Shown here in pieces: positions 8,901 through 18,574 of a stretch of DNA of 56,577 bases (positions are counted from its first letter, which is position 1; each line of letters begins with the position of its first letter). Position numbers and translations under genes: made by a program. Origin of the DNA: Akkermansiaceae bacterium (GTDB lineage: Bacteria > Verrucomicrobiota > Verrucomicrobiia > Verrucomicrobiales > Akkermansiaceae); the NCBI GenBank assembly GCA_903827375.1, contig CAIKHZ010000015.1, positions 1-56,577 of the forward strand. The letters are read 5' to 3'. The notes beneath the pieces were generated by a model. The model did not search any database. It was not told the DNA's origin and was given only the letters and a program-made list of their open reading frames with translations.

Positions 8901-10565
8901 TCAGCGTTGATTCGATTTCGACGGAGTGATTTTCCCCGGGGTCTTGGCAGGAGGGGTCTTGGCAGGAGGGGTCTTGGAGGGAGGCGGATCTACCGGCGGG
9001 GTGACAGCCGGGACTGCGGGTGGTGGCGCTGGCGGGTCGAGGATATCGAGCCAGGCGGACAAGGCATCGGCCTCTGGAATGGAGCCGTAGCGGGTCTTGG
9101 CCTCGCGAAGCGCCTGGACGGCCTGGGATTTCCCGTTAGGAGATGCACGTTGGATGGCGATGAGGTTAAAGTCTTGGCGCAGCTTGTCCCCGGGTTTGGT
9201 GAAGTGGTTCTTGGCATTGCGGAACCAGACGGCGGCCTCGGCAGGCTTGGCAGCTTCGACGAGGCGCAGTGCGATGGCCTCGGAAATGGTGCCGCTTTTC
9301 ATTCGTTCTGAGGCGTCTTCCAATTGTTTGCGCATTTCGTCAGGTTTGTCGGCCCACTTGACAGCTGCCAAGTGGAGCGCGACAAACTCACTGTCCTCCT
9401 TCAGATGTTTTGAGGTGGCATCGAAATGCAAGAACGGCCGGTACAGCGGGTCGCCCAGCACAATGGCCTGCCAAGAGGCCACCGGCATGGCCATCCAAGC
9501 GGCTTCCACCCAGGTAAAACCGGCTAACAAGCGCTTGTGGATCATATCAAATTGGTGAGTGAGTTCGAGATACGGTTCGTAAACATTGCCGATGGTCACG
9601 GCGGCACCCTTTTCTAGCAAGCCGGCACTCCAGTTCTTGGTGGGATCGCTCAATTGTGCGGCGCTGAACGAATGCAGGTGCATGGCCACAGCCCCCTTGC
9701 GGAAGTGAAACTTGGGATTAAGGAACGGCCCGCTCAAATTCCAGTCATACCAGCCGTAATAGATTGAGGCTTCGCTCATCGGATAGTTCTTGGGAAAAGT
9801 GTCGTTGAAGCGGTCCACCACGGTTGGGATGCCGGCGCTGAGGTTTTGGGAGACGACGCCCTCGAGCCACTTATCGCCCTCGGGATGCTTGTTAGCGATA
9901 TCAACGAACGCCCGACCCCACAGGCCGTTGGCTTCGGTTTCCACGGCATCGTGGATCATGCGCTCGCAAGTGGCCGAGCTCGCAGCATCGATGCGGGCAG
10001 TGAGCACGAGCAAGGAGAGATCTGCCTCGGTGATGGATTTTTGACTGTTGAAATACTTATTAGGCAGAACCCCCTTGATCGGCAAGGGTTCGATGCCGAA
10101 GAGGGACAACTCGGAATCCACGGCCGCGTCGTCACGGCTGCCGACGGGGTCTTGGGCTGCATCATCGGGCGGCTTGGTATTCGGCTCCGGCTGGATGCGC
10201 AGAGGAACACCGCGCAGGGTCACCAGCACCCGAATTTGATTGGAAATAGGACCGCTGATCCCCTTGCTATCCTTGGCGCGCTGCCAGAAGCGACGTTTGT
10301 CAAATTCGAGACGCAGCGGATTTTGAATGGTGGCAACGTAATCGGCGCGTGAAATATCGGCGGTCAGGGGCATTTTCAAGCCGATGAGGTTAGCGGCGGG
10401 GATGTGGCGTGCCTCACGGTAGGTCTCCGCCAATTTCACGGATTCCGGCACCGCGCTGTTGAAAAGCACGGCTACCTCGTTGGGGCCGAGCGGTGCAGCC
10501 GTCAGCGACTCGAGCCCGCACAGACCGATCAAGAGCACAGCAAAATATCTCATGCGCGAAAGCAT
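8901..10565 (-). CDS. TIGR03790 family secreted protein
   Basis: This is a 554-residue protein. It has a Sec signal peptide (MRYFAVLLIGLCGLESLTAA, favouring the ATG at 10553), then the TIGR03790 core (LGPNEVAVLFNSAVPESVKL near 26-45, SEASIYYGWYDWNLSGPF near 265-285). The C-terminal tail is Pro/Thr/Lys-rich with a TPPAKTPPAK repeat. The family is found mainly in Verrucomicrobiota and related phyla and has no known function. The export signal suggests a periplasmic or surface location. The low-complexity tail may act as a linker or wall-contact segment. It follows the metallo-hydrolase gene by 15 nt and is probably in the same operon. Confidence 0.8.
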   Translation of the reverse strand: MLSRMRYFAVLLIGLCGLESLTAAPLGPNEVAVLFNSAVPESVKLAETYREARHIPAANLIGLKMPLTADISRADYVATIQNPLRLEFDKRRFWQRAKDSKGISGPISNQIRVLVTLRGVPLRIQPEPNTKPPDDAAQDPVGSRDDAAVDSELSLFGIEPLPIKGVLPNKYFNSQKSITEADLSLLVLTARIDAASSATCERMIHDAVETEANGLWGRAFVDIANKHPEGDKWLEGVVSQNLSAGIPTVVDRFNDTFPKNYPMSEASIYYGWYDWNLSGPFLNPKFHFRKGAVAMHLHSFSAAQLSDPTKNWSAGLLEKGAAVTIGNVYEPYLELTHQFDMIHKRLLAGFTWVEAAWMAMPVASWQAIVLGDPLYRPFLHFDATSKHLKEDSEFVALHLAAVKWADKPDEMRKQLEDASERMKSGTISEAIALRLVEAAKPAEAAVWFRNAKNHFTKPGDKLRQDFNLIAIQRASPNGKSQAVQALREAKTRYGSIPEADALSAWLDILDPPAPPPAVPAVTPPVDPPPSKTPPAKTPPAKTPGKITPSKSNQR

Positions 10566-10580
10566 GACTGGATTTCCGAA

Positions 10581-11390
10581 TCATGCAAGACCAGCCGACT
10601 GACGAGCCAACGAAACCTGCAATCCATCCCAGGCCACCCGCACCCGTGGCGGCAGGGCTGCGGCCAATTCCGCGTGCTCGTTTTCATGGCCCAAGTGGGT
10701 CAACCACGTCTCGCCTGCCCGACTCTCCGCCGCCGCAGCCAGGGCCTCATCAAGCGAGAAATGCGTGGGGTGCGGCGCGGGTCGCAGCGCGTCGAGCACC
10801 AGCACATCCACAGCTCGGAGCAAATCCATGGTGGTGGATGGGATGCGCTTCACATCCGGCAAATACGCCAGACTGCGTGCGCCCGGCATCTCAAACTTAT
10901 ATCCGATGGTCTCCATGGCTGCATGCTCCACGGGCAAAGGCGTAATCCTCAATGCCCCATAACTGAAGGCACCGTCCACCACCCGTGCAGCGGGTTTGAC
11001 GTACCCCTGATGGACGTTGTCCGGCGAAAATGCCCAGCCAAACATCTGCCTCAAGCTCGCCAGGCATTCGGCCGTCCCGTGCATCGGCAATGGCTCACTG
11101 CGCCTCCAGCAAAACGCCCGCAAGTCGTCAAAGCCCGCGACATGATCCAAATGCGCATGAGTGTAGAGCACTCCGTCAACCTCACCAATGCGCTCACGCA
11201 GTGCCTGCTGGCGTAAATCAGGCCCGGAATCCACCAGCAAACTCAGCCCCCCCGCCCGCAACCACACCGACGCCCGCAAGCGTCGGTTTCTCGGGTCCGG
11301 CGAGCGGCACACCCGGCACTCGCAGCCAATCACCGGCACGCCCACCGACGTGCCCGTCCCAAGGAATGTTAGAGAAATCGCGTCACCCAT
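10581..11390 (-). CDS. PhnP-like metallo-beta-lactamase-fold hydrolase
   Basis: This is a 269-residue MBL-fold protein. It starts MGDAISLTFLGTGTSVGVPV, and the following CECRVC is the zinc-binding cysteine cluster typical of PhnP-like phosphodiesterases. The metal-binding signature THAHLDH is at about residues 75-81, and more ligand histidines lie in HFSLDE and THLGHEN. The frame continues upstream to 11495, but those 35 residues are unlike the family, so the ATG at 11390 is preferred. The likely activity is a cyclic phosphodiester or related small-molecule hydrolase. Without a phn cluster nearby the substrate is open. Known paralogues also act on lipoate-related or RNA substrates. Confidence 0.8.
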   Translation of the reverse strand: MGDAISLTFLGTGTSVGVPVIGCECRVCRSPDPRNRRLRASVWLRAGGLSLLVDSGPDLRQQALRERIGEVDGVLYTHAHLDHVAGFDDLRAFCWRRSEPLPMHGTAECLASLRQMFGWAFSPDNVHQGYVKPAARVVDGAFSYGALRITPLPVEHAAMETIGYKFEMPGARSLAYLPDVKRIPSTTMDLLRAVDVLVLDALRPAPHPTHFSLDEALAAAAESRAGETWLTHLGHENEHAELAAALPPRVRVAWDGLQVSLARQSAGLA

Positions 11391-11542
11391 GGTGGCAGCA
11401 TAGCGGTGAAACAGCGCTTGCCAAGTGCCTACCGCAAGACCGCCGATGAGCGTGAATCGCCAGTGAACCCGGCGACCCGAGAAGGGACACCTCATTGGAG
11501 GACTGGACGTGGACTATCTCCCGAGGAGGGGTATTGGTGGCT

Positions 11543-12823
11543 TCAAGCGGCGTCCTGATTTTCGCGGCGGCGGCGAATGAGTGGCGGGCGAGTGCCATTG
11601 ACCACGGGGCGGTTGATCGTGACCGCTTCGATATCGCCGCGGGAGGGCACATCGAACATGACGTCGAGCATCAGGCGCTCAAAGATTGAGCGCAGGGCGC
11701 GGGCACCGGTGCCCCGGCGAACGGCTTCCTCGGCGAGGGCTCGAAGCGCATCGCGGGTGACGCGCAGTTTAACGCCGTTCATCGCGAGTTGCTTGGAATA
11801 CTGTTTGATGAGCGCGTTTTTCGGCTCGGTGAGGATGTTGATCAGTTCGTCCTCAGTGAGTTTTCGCAAGGCGGAAATGACCGGCAAGCGGCCGATGAAT
11901 TCCGGAATCAAACCGAAGTGCAGCAAATCCTCGGGCTGCACCCGTTCAAGAATATTGATGGTCGGGTCATCCAGTTGCTGCGTATTGACGTCTGAGTGAA
12001 ATCCCAGGGTGTTGCGGCCGAGTCGGCGCTTGACGAGATCTTCCAAGCCGATGAATGCACCGCCACAAATGAAGAGGATTTTTTCGGTGTTGACCTGAAT
12101 GTATTCCTGTTGCGGGTGCTTGCGCCCGCCTTGTGGTGGCACATTGCAGATCGTTCCTTCAAGGATCTTGAGCAACGCTTGTTGCACGCCTTCGCCCGAG
12201 ACGTCGCGGGTGATGGAAACATTTTCGGTCTTGCGACCGATCTTGTCGATTTCATCGACGTAGATGATGCCGCGCTCGGCTCGGGCGACATCAAAGTCGG
12301 CTGCTTGCAGCAGGCGAAGGATGATATTTTCCACGTCCTCGCCAACGTAGCCGGCTTCAGTTAGGGTGGTGGCATCAACGATGCAAAACGGCACATCCAA
12401 AGTGCGGGCGAGGGTTCTGGCCAGGAGGGTTTTGCCGGAGCCGGTGGGGCCTAGCAGGAGGATATTGCTTTTTTCAATTTCGACGTCCTTGTACTCGTCG
12501 CCGAGTTTGGCGTGGTCTTGGCGCAACCGTTGATAGTGGTTATAGACCGCCACGGCGAGGACTTTTTTAGCGTTTTCCTGGCCGATGACAAACTCGTTAA
12601 GGCGGTCACGGATGGCGGCCGGTGTTGGGACTTTGAAGTTGGTTTTTTCCGCTGATGTGCGGCCTTTTTGGGAGGTTCCGCCGAGTTCTTTCTCAAGGAT
12701 GCTGGAGCATACTTCGATGCACTCATTGCAAATGTACACGCCGGGGCCAGCGATGAGTTTTTTTACATCAGAGTGGCCCTTGCCGCAGAACGAGCACATG
12801 GTTAGATTTGAGGAACGGGCCAT
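11543..12823 (-). CDS. clpX: ATP-dependent Clp protease ATP-binding subunit ClpX
   Basis: This 426-residue protein has the full ClpX layout. The zinc-binding domain has Cys10, Cys13, Cys32 and Cys35. Walker A is GPTGSGKT near residue 125, the pore loop is AGYVGEDVE, Walker B is IIYVDEID near 190, and the sensor/C-terminal domain ends in [15 protein letters not shown]. It unfolds tagged substrates and feeds them to ClpP. It sits in the conserved order tig-clpP-clpX on the minus strand, 83 nt after clpP. Confidence 0.97.
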   Translation of the reverse strand: MARSSNLTMCSFCGKGHSDVKKLIAGPGVYICNECIEVCSSILEKELGGTSQKGRTSAEKTNFKVPTPAAIRDRLNEFVIGQENAKKVLAVAVYNHYQRLRQDHAKLGDEYKDVEIEKSNILLLGPTGSGKTLLARTLARTLDVPFCIVDATTLTEAGYVGEDVENIILRLLQAADFDVARAERGIIYVDEIDKIGRKTENVSITRDVSGEGVQQALLKILEGTICNVPPQGGRKHPQQEYIQVNTEKILFICGGAFIGLEDLVKRRLGRNTLGFHSDVNTQQLDDPTINILERVQPEDLLHFGLIPEFIGRLPVISALRKLTEDELINILTEPKNALIKQYSKQLAMNGVKLRVTRDALRALAEEAVRRGTGARALRSIFERLMLDVMFDVPSRGDIEAVTINRPVVNGTRPPLIRRRRENQDAA

Positions 12824-12906
12824 AGTGATGGGGGGAAAGCAAAAATTTCCGAACGAAGATGAAGAGTTGGGAAGAGGAGCATAACTCTTCGCTTAGGATT
12901 GAGAAT

Positions 12907-13569
12907 TTAGGATTTTACAGCGGCTGCGTCGGGGAGTTGTTTACGGCTTTCGAGGACCTTGTCAACGAGGCCATAAGCGACGGATTCCTCGGCGGACATA
13001 TAGTTATCGCGATCCGAGTCATGTTCGACCTGTTCGACGGATTTGGACGTATGTTTGGCGAGGATGCCGTTGAGGCGTTTTTTGAGGTTGAACATGAAGC
13101 CGATGGTGCGTTCGACGTCTGAGGCGGTGCCGCTGGCGCCGCCGGACACCTGATGGATCATGACGTGGGAGTTAGGCAGGCAGAAGCGTTTGCCCTTGGT
13201 GCCGGCGGTGAGCAAGATGGAACCCATGGATGCGGCGATGCCAATGCAGTAGGTATTGACGTCGCAGGTGAGAAACTGCATGGTATCGTAAATGGCGAGA
13301 CCTGCGGTGACGGAGCCGCCGGGGGAATTGATATAGATGTGGATATCCTTTTTCGGGTCCTGCATTTGCAGGAACAGGAGTTGGGCGATGACGGAGTTGG
13401 CGACGAAATCGTCGATGGCGGTGCCGATGAAGATGATGCGGTCCTTCAGGAGGCGCGAGTAAATGTCAAAGGAGCGTTCGCCGCGGCCATCCTGTTCGAT
13501 GACGATGGGGACGTAATAGCTGTTGCGCGGAGCGGTCTGACTCATGGTGGGAGAGGTGAATTCAATCAT
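12907..13569 (-). CDS. clpP: ATP-dependent Clp protease proteolytic subunit ClpP
   Basis: This is a 220-residue serine peptidase with the catalytic triad Ser114 (GIAASMGS), His139 (VMIHQ) and Asp188 (HDSDRDNY), spaced exactly as in E. coli ClpP. The oligomerisation handle region follows. The ATG at 13569 overlaps the tig stop by 8 nt. An internal ATG at 13545 ([13 protein letters not shown]) is an equally plausible start, since the propeptide is normally cleaved. It partners with ClpX just downstream. Confidence 0.97.
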   Translation of the reverse strand: MIEFTSPTMSQTAPRNSYYVPIVIEQDGRGERSFDIYSRLLKDRIIFIGTAIDDFVANSVIAQLLFLQMQDPKKDIHIYINSPGGSVTAGLAIYDTMQFLTCDVNTYCIGIAASMGSILLTAGTKGKRFCLPNSHVMIHQVSGGASGTASDVERTIGFMFNLKKRLNGILAKHTSKSVEQVEHDSDRDNYMSAEESVAYGLVDKVLESRKQLPDAAAVKS

Positions 13570-14890
13570 TGAGTGGGGCTTGGGAATCTTCTTGAACGTC
13601 GGCTTGCTCGACTAGGAAGTCAATAGTCTTACCGATGGTCATCGACTGGCGAAGGCTGCCGAGGCGCCCTGAGGTTTGCATCTCTTTGATGAATTTTTTT
13701 GGGGCCACTTTGCGGGAGGTGGCCATATGGATGAGCTGTCCGAGGAGTTCTTTGTCATCGACGGTGATATTTTCGAGGCGGGCGACCTCTTGGAGGATAA
13801 AATTGGTGCGCAGGCTGGAGACGGCCTGGTATTGGGCGGTGGCGAAGATTTCGGTTTGCTGGGATTGCACTTCGTCTTCGCTCATGCCGGCTTGGATGCC
13901 GCGTTCGACCATGGAATCGGCCTGGGTTTGGGTTTCTTGGGTGACGAGTTTGTCTGGGAGGTCGAAATCGACTTGGGCATTGAAGTGGGCGACGATTTGA
14001 TTGACCTTCAAGTCTCTGATTTTGCGCTGGCGCTCTAGCTGCAAGTTGTCTCGGATGATGGATTTGATTTCCCCGAGGGACTTGCCAGGGGCGAGGCGAG
14101 CGGCGAGTTCGTCATCGAGGGCAGGCAGGATGGAGAGTTTAAGTTCCTTGAGGGAGGTGCTGAAGAGCATTTCAGAGTTGCGGAGTTCCTCGATGGGGAA
14201 ATCTTCGGGGAGGGTAACGGGGACTTCGCGGGTTTCGCCGGGGGTCATGCCAACGAGTTGGCTGCAGAAGCCAGGGAGGAAGGAATTTTCATCAAGTCGC
14301 ATCCAAAACCCTTCGCGGCCGGCGAGGTATTCGGCGGGTCTGCCGAGAAATTCCTCGGTGGGCTGGCCGTTGACCGTGGAGGAATAATCGATGACGGCGA
14401 AGTCGCCCATTTCTGCGGCGCGGTCCTCGATGGGTTGGAATTCGGCGAAACGTTCGCGGAGAGATTCGATTTGTTGGTCCAATTCTTCCTCCGGCAATGT
14501 GGCGGAAGGGACGGTCACGGCGATATTTTTGTAACTCGGGACTTGGACGTCCGGGGCAAGGATGAGGGTGGCCTCAAAAGAAAACGAGCCGTCAGGCTGA
14601 TGGGAGATGGCTTCCGGATTGCCGAAATCGAGCACTCTGAGGTTTTTTTGTTCGAGGGCCTCGTCGTAGGCGGCGTTGATGAGCTTGTCCAGCAACTCCT
14701 CGTCAATATCCTTGCCGTAACGCTTGACCACCACCGGCAAGGGGGCTTTGCCGGGACGAAAGCCGGGAATGCGGGCCTTGTTGATATAGGTGCGGAGGAT
14801 TTTGTTGCGTTCGCTGGTGACTCTTTCCGCTGGGATTTCAACCCGCAGGGATGCGACGCATTTTGGTTGCTTCTCGACGACAATATTCAT
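13562..14890 (-). CDS. tig: Trigger factor (ribosome-associated chaperone / PPIase)
   Basis: This 442-residue protein is of normal family length. The N-terminal ribosome-binding domain has the signature region [19 protein letters not shown] (residues about 38-56). The FKBP-like PPIase domain lies about 150-245 ([14 protein letters not shown] ... [15 protein letters not shown]). The C-terminal helical chaperone arms follow. It is the first gene of the tig-clpP-clpX operon, with a good sigma-70-type promoter at 14953-14924. Confidence 0.95.
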   Translation of the reverse strand: MNIVVEKQPKCVASLRVEIPAERVTSERNKILRTYINKARIPGFRPGKAPLPVVVKRYGKDIDEELLDKLINAAYDEALEQKNLRVLDFGNPEAISHQPDGSFSFEATLILAPDVQVPSYKNIAVTVPSATLPEEELDQQIESLRERFAEFQPIEDRAAEMGDFAVIDYSSTVNGQPTEEFLGRPAEYLAGREGFWMRLDENSFLPGFCSQLVGMTPGETREVPVTLPEDFPIEELRNSEMLFSTSLKELKLSILPALDDELAARLAPGKSLGEIKSIIRDNLQLERQRKIRDLKVNQIVAHFNAQVDFDLPDKLVTQETQTQADSMVERGIQAGMSEDEVQSQQTEIFATAQYQAVSSLRTNFILQEVARLENITVDDKELLGQLIHMATSRKVAPKKFIKEMQTSGRLGSLRQSMTIGKTIDFLVEQADVQEDSQAPLND

Positions 14891-14923
14891 GATGGATAGC
14901 CGGACTTGAGTGCCGGGAACGGG

Positions 14924-14953
14924 AGGCTAGGGGAAATCAACGGCGCTTGTCAA
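14924..14953 (-). promoter_or_regulatory. Promoter of tig-clpP-clpX
   Basis: The minus strand reads TTGACA (14953-14948), an 18-nt spacer, then TAGCCT (14929-14924), about 34 nt before the tig ATG. The perfect -35 and TAnnnT -10 match the promoter found at the metal-efflux operon, which suggests this is the organism's housekeeping consensus. Confidence 0.65.
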
Positions 14954-15093
14954 ACGAGGCGTGCAGGATTTGTGAAAATTGCGGGGAAACTGGACCCTTG
15001 ATATCCGCAAATATGTCCACTTAGTCCAAATTCCCGCTGAGTTCGGGCCTTGGGTCTCCAAGTTCTCCGTCTTCAATCTGAGGCACTTCCTCG

Positions 15094-15945
15094 CTAGGCA
15101 GACAGGCCCTCGGTGCTTCCGGACCAATACCAGAGGCTTGGATCGAGCTCCAAGAGAGCGGCTGTGGCGAGCGCCTGAGCGTCGGCCTCCGGGTGCAACA
15201 CCGCAAATACGGTGGAACCAGAGCCACACAGCAGGGCCGCAGCCACTTCTTTCCGGATGAGCAGCCACTGCTTGAGCTCAGCCAAAAAGCGGAATTTTTG
15301 AAACACCGGCGCTTCAAGGTCGTTGACGAACCCCACCCCCTGAAATTCCTGTGCGGAATACCGAACGCCCGGTATGGCTCCAGCTCCCTGCCAGCGGGAG
15401 TATGCTTGGGCGGTGGCGACGCCGAAGGCTGGTTTGAGCAGCAGCACCGGCATGGGGGGCGGCGGCTGTGCCAGCGGCTCGATAATTTCGCCTCGCCCTG
15501 TGCAACGGGCCGCGCCTGGACTGAGGAAAAATGGGACGTCGCAGCCCAATGCGGCGGCCACGGTGGCAAGTTTTTGCGGGCCCAGAGCCCCCTCATGGAT
15601 TTGCTCCAAGCCGAGGAGGGTGGTGGCGGCATCACTGCTGCCGCCGCCCAGGCCGGCACCATGGGGAATGCGCTTTTCAAGGGAAATGCGGCAAATGCAT
15701 GGGATTTGGGCTGCTGCCTCGTAGGCACGCACGGCTTGGACGACCAGATTGGTTTCATCGGCGGGTAGCGACGGGTCGTCACAGGCAAACTCAAAGGTGG
15801 CGGACGACTGAAAGTGCAACCGGTCTGCCAACTGCGGAAGTTTGACCATCAAGGTGTCAATTTCATGAAAGCCATCGTCGCGGTGGGTGAGCACTCGCAA
15901 CGAGAGGTTGATCTTGGCAGGGGCGTCTAAACTGAAGGGGATCAT
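15094..15945 (-). CDS. ispE: 4-diphosphocytidyl-2-C-methyl-D-erythritol kinase IspE
   Basis: This is a 283-residue GHMP kinase. The N-terminal APAKINLSLRVLTHRDDGFH is the CDP-ME kinase signature, and the ATP-binding loop is PHGAGLGGGSSDAA near residues 90-103. The C-terminal GSGSTVFAVL motif is also present. It phosphorylates CDP-methylerythritol in the MEP isoprenoid pathway. Its ATG overlaps the pgeF stop (ATGA at 15945-15942). The 203 nt to tig contain only the tig promoter. Confidence 0.93.
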   Translation of the reverse strand: MIPFSLDAPAKINLSLRVLTHRDDGFHEIDTLMVKLPQLADRLHFQSSATFEFACDDPSLPADETNLVVQAVRAYEAAAQIPCICRISLEKRIPHGAGLGGGSSDAATTLLGLEQIHEGALGPQKLATVAAALGCDVPFFLSPGAARCTGRGEIIEPLAQPPPPMPVLLLKPAFGVATAQAYSRWQGAGAIPGVRYSAQEFQGVGFVNDLEAPVFQKFRFLAELKQWLLIRKEVAAALLCGSGSTVFAVLHPEADAQALATAALLELDPSLWYWSGSTEGLSA

Positions 15946-16661
15946 GGTGGGCTGTCTCTAACGGCGAGCGCCATCATGCGCCCGGTTTGGCCTTTTTCAA
16001 TCCGATAACTGTAAAAGCGCGAAAAATTTGTTGCCGTGTTCGCCCCGTCGTCGTGAAAGCTGCCGATTCCGACCCGCTCGGCTTGACGGGCGATTTCCGC
16101 TGCAAAATCCACATCATAGTGCGGCGGCCTGATGCAGGGGCTGAGCACCGCTGTGACGTCGTTTGGCCGGGTGCCAAACTCTTGCGTCATCAGCGCCAGG
16201 GCCTTGTCCAAAATCCCCCCGGCCGTGCCCAGTTTTCCGGAGTGCAGGAGGCCGATGGCTCCGGTGCTGCGGTCGGCCAGCCAGATGGCAGCGCAGTCGG
16301 CCACATAAATGGTGAGGAACAAGCCGGGTTGCCGGGTGACGAGTCCGTCAACGCCGGGGACGACCGGCAGGCCGTCGGGGGCGAGGATTTGAGGGGCGTT
16401 GGGGACGCAAGCGACGTTGGTGCCGTGGACCTGCTCGGCGCGCCACCACTGCTGGGGGCTGCCACCGAGGGTTGCTAGAGCGGCCTCGTGGTAGGGGCGC
16501 AGCGTGCGCATCGCCTCGTCGCGTCCGCCGTGGATGGCCAGTGCTGGCACTCGTCCCACCCAAGCACCGCGCACGCCGGGGAAGCACCCTTGAAACGGCT
16601 GTAAAAATGCGGATTCCGGTGTCACGGACTGGACTCTAGCGGCCGAGGGGGATTTCGCCAA
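15942..16661 (-). CDS. pgeF: PgeF-like polyphenol oxidase / laccase-domain protein
   Basis: This is a 239-residue member of the YfiH/PgeF family, whose members act as peptidoglycan-editing factors and purine nucleoside-processing enzymes with a zinc site. The visible ligand motifs are EQVHGTNV (His), YVADCAAIWLAD (Cys) and LLHSGKLGTAGG (His). The usual HAGWRG loop is changed to HSGKLG, a variant form. The C-terminal SPCIRPPHYDVDF is conserved. The long frame begins with TTG at 16661, but a GTG at 16625 (reading VTPESAFLQPF) is a credible alternative start. It is coupled to ispE by a 4-nt overlap. Confidence 0.8.
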   Translation of the reverse strand: MAKSPSAARVQSVTPESAFLQPFQGCFPGVRGAWVGRVPALAIHGGRDEAMRTLRPYHEAALATLGGSPQQWWRAEQVHGTNVACVPNAPQILAPDGLPVVPGVDGLVTRQPGLFLTIYVADCAAIWLADRSTGAIGLLHSGKLGTAGGILDKALALMTQEFGTRPNDVTAVLSPCIRPPHYDVDFAAEIARQAERVGIGSFHDDGANTATNFSRFYSYRIEKGQTGRMMALAVRDSPP

Positions 16662-16690
16662 GCCCGATCATTGATGGGGTCAGTCCTCGC

Positions 16691-16867
16691 ATGGTAACAT
16701 TTGCTAGAAGCCTTGCTCGACCGCCGATCGCCGACGGTTCGAGAATTCGACTGTCTCGCACCGTTGTCGAAGACGGGGTCGAACGCTTGGATCTGAGGAT
16801 TGCAGCCCGCTTTCCGAAAATTCTGACTGATGCAAAACCAAACCCGCTAGAAGAACCATTCGAATGA
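16691..16867 (+). CDS. Possible small protein (58 residues), unrecognised
   Basis: This short ATG-to-TGA frame lies between the divergent pgeF and sulfatase genes. It encodes a charged, basic/acidic protein starting MVTFARSLARPPIADGSRIR and ending PLEEPFE. It lies on the plus strand 51 nt before the sulfatase start. I know no homologous family. The composition looks protein-like, but the frame is short and could be chance or the tail of a decayed gene. Confidence 0.3.
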   Translation: MVTFARSLARPPIADGSRIRLSRTVVEDGVERLDLRIAARFPKILTDAKPNPLEEPFE

Positions 16868-16918
16868 GTGTGTGTTAGATTGACAAGTGAGGTGAGGCTG
16901 TGGCAAGGGCAGTGGCGC

Positions 16919-18532
16919 ATGAAACCGCGAACCGCAATCATTCTCTCCGTCCCGCTGCTGGCGGGATTTTTCATTGGCAATCTTGCCTGTGCGCAAAGTT
17001 CGGCCAAGCCAAATGTTGTGGTGATCTTGGTGGACGACATGGGATTTTCAGATATTGGCTGTTATGGCAGCGAGATCCCCACCCCCAACCTGGACAAGCT
17101 CGCCGCTGGCGGGTTGCGCTTCACCCAGTTCTACAATGGTGCCCGTTGTTGCCCGACCCGTGCCTCATTGCTGACCGGATTGTATGCCCATCAGACAGGG
17201 GTCGGGCACATGGTCGAGGATAACAACGTGGTGGGTTACCGCGGACGGCTCAACGAGCAATGTGTGACGATGGCCGAAGCGCTGAAACCGGCGGGATACT
17301 TTACGATCATGTGCGGCAAATGGCATGTTGGCCAGAACTTTGGAGTAGCCCCGTGGAATCGTGGCTTTGAGCGCAGCCTCAATGCCGCGGCCGGCGGGTT
17401 TTACTTTCCCGATTCACCGCGCACTGAGATATTTCTGAATGGTGAGAACGTCGGGCGGCGCGGTGGCTCCCTGCCGGAACAGTGGTATGCGACAGACTTG
17501 TGGACGGATTTCGCTATCAAGTTTGTCGATGAGGCTCTTGCCGCCAAAAAACCGTTCTATTTGCATTTGTGCCACAACGCACCCCATTTTCCGCTGCAGG
17601 CACCAGCCGAGGATATTGCCAAATTTCGTGGCAAGTACAAGGCCGGGTGGGACAAGTTGCGCGAACAACGCCACGCCAAACAGATCGAGATGGGCATCGT
17701 CGATCAGGCGTGGCCGCTTGCACCGCGCCCTAACTCAGTGAAAGCTTGGGACTCGCTCAGCGCCGATGAGCAGGACAAATTTGACCACATGATGGCGATC
17801 TACGCGGCTTGTGTGAACCACATGGACGCGGCGGTCGGCCGCCTCGTCGAGGCGTTTCGCCAGCGCGGTGTGCTCGACAACACACTGATCTTGTTTCTAT
17901 CCGACAACGGCGGCAATGCTGAGAGCGGCCCCAATGGGCGGCTCAACGGGAATCCGCCGGGTTCGCCCAAGTCCGACGTTTACTGCGGTGAATCGTGGGC
18001 CATGTTAGAAAACACCCCGTTTCGCCGCTACAAACATTTCGACCACGAGGGCGGCATCGCCACGCCACTTATCGTCCACTGGCCTGCCCGCATCAGTGCC
18101 CGCGGGGAGCTGCGCCAACAGGTAGGACATATCATTGACGTCATGCCGACGTTCCTCGAGGTGGCTGGCGCTTCCTATCCGAAGGACCACAACGGCCAAG
18201 CGATCCTGCCTCTCGAAGGCAAAAGCCTGCTGCCCGCTTTTGCAAATCAACCGTTGGAGCGCGACGCCCTGTACTGGGAACACGAGGGCAACGCCGCCAT
18301 GCGCGCCGGTGATTGGAAGCTCGTGCGCCTCGGAGGCAACGGCCCGTGGGAACTCTATAACCTCAAAACCGACCGCACAGAACTCCACGACCTCGCAGCC
18401 ACCGAACCGGCCCGCGTGCGGGAACTCGCCGCCAAATGGGACGCTTGGACCGTGCGCGCCAAAGTGAAACCGCTGCCTAACGAAGCTAAGAAGGCCCCGG
18501 CAGCCGGTGCTAACAAAAAGAAACAGTCCTGA
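16919..18532 (+). CDS. Secreted sulfatase (arylsulfatase family)
   Basis: This is a 537-residue sulfatase. After a Sec signal peptide (MKPRTAIILSVPLLAGFF, cleavage near ACAQ), the alkaline-phosphatase-fold core begins KPNVVVILVDDMGFSDIGCYG with the metal-binding aspartates. The formylglycine motif is CCPTRASLLTG (C-x-P-x-R), followed by the usual GLYAHQTG. Histidine and lysine active-site segments such as MCGKWHVG are present. An upstream ATG at 16868 would add 17 residues ahead of the signal peptide and is not preferred. The enzyme should remove sulfate esters from a polysaccharide and needs an FGE maturase encoded elsewhere. It precedes the rhamnosidase and porin genes on the same strand. 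Confidence 0.92.
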   Translation: MKPRTAIILSVPLLAGFFIGNLACAQSSAKPNVVVILVDDMGFSDIGCYGSEIPTPNLDKLAAGGLRFTQFYNGARCCPTRASLLTGLYAHQTGVGHMVEDNNVVGYRGRLNEQCVTMAEALKPAGYFTIMCGKWHVGQNFGVAPWNRGFERSLNAAAGGFYFPDSPRTEIFLNGENVGRRGGSLPEQWYATDLWTDFAIKFVDEALAAKKPFYLHLCHNAPHFPLQAPAEDIAKFRGKYKAGWDKLREQRHAKQIEMGIVDQAWPLAPRPNSVKAWDSLSADEQDKFDHMMAIYAACVNHMDAAVGRLVEAFRQRGVLDNTLILFLSDNGGNAESGPNGRLNGNPPGSPKSDVYCGESWAMLENTPFRRYKHFDHEGGIATPLIVHWPARISARGELRQQVGHIIDVMPTFLEVAGASYPKDHNGQAILPLEGKSLLPAFANQPLERDALYWEHEGNAAMRAGDWKLVRLGGNGPWELYNLKTDRTELHDLAATEPARVRELAAKWDAWTVRAKVKPLPNEAKKAPAAGANKKKQS

Positions 18533-18574
18533 GGGGTATCGCAGTCACTCGTATCCTGTCCTGCCAAGACTAAC

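Noticed and set aside
7585-8910. Plus-strand 441-codon frame
   Set aside because: It is the antisense shadow of the DUF2851 gene. It is Gly-rich with no recognisable motif, a common artefact in GC-rich DNA.
16880-16908. TTGACA just before the sulfatase gene as its promoter
   Set aside because: No TAnnnT lies 16-19 nt downstream, and the start codon would be too close.
16636-17040. Minus-strand 134-codon frame upstream of pgeF
   Set aside because: It overlaps the sulfatase signal-peptide region on the opposite strand and has no recognisable motif.
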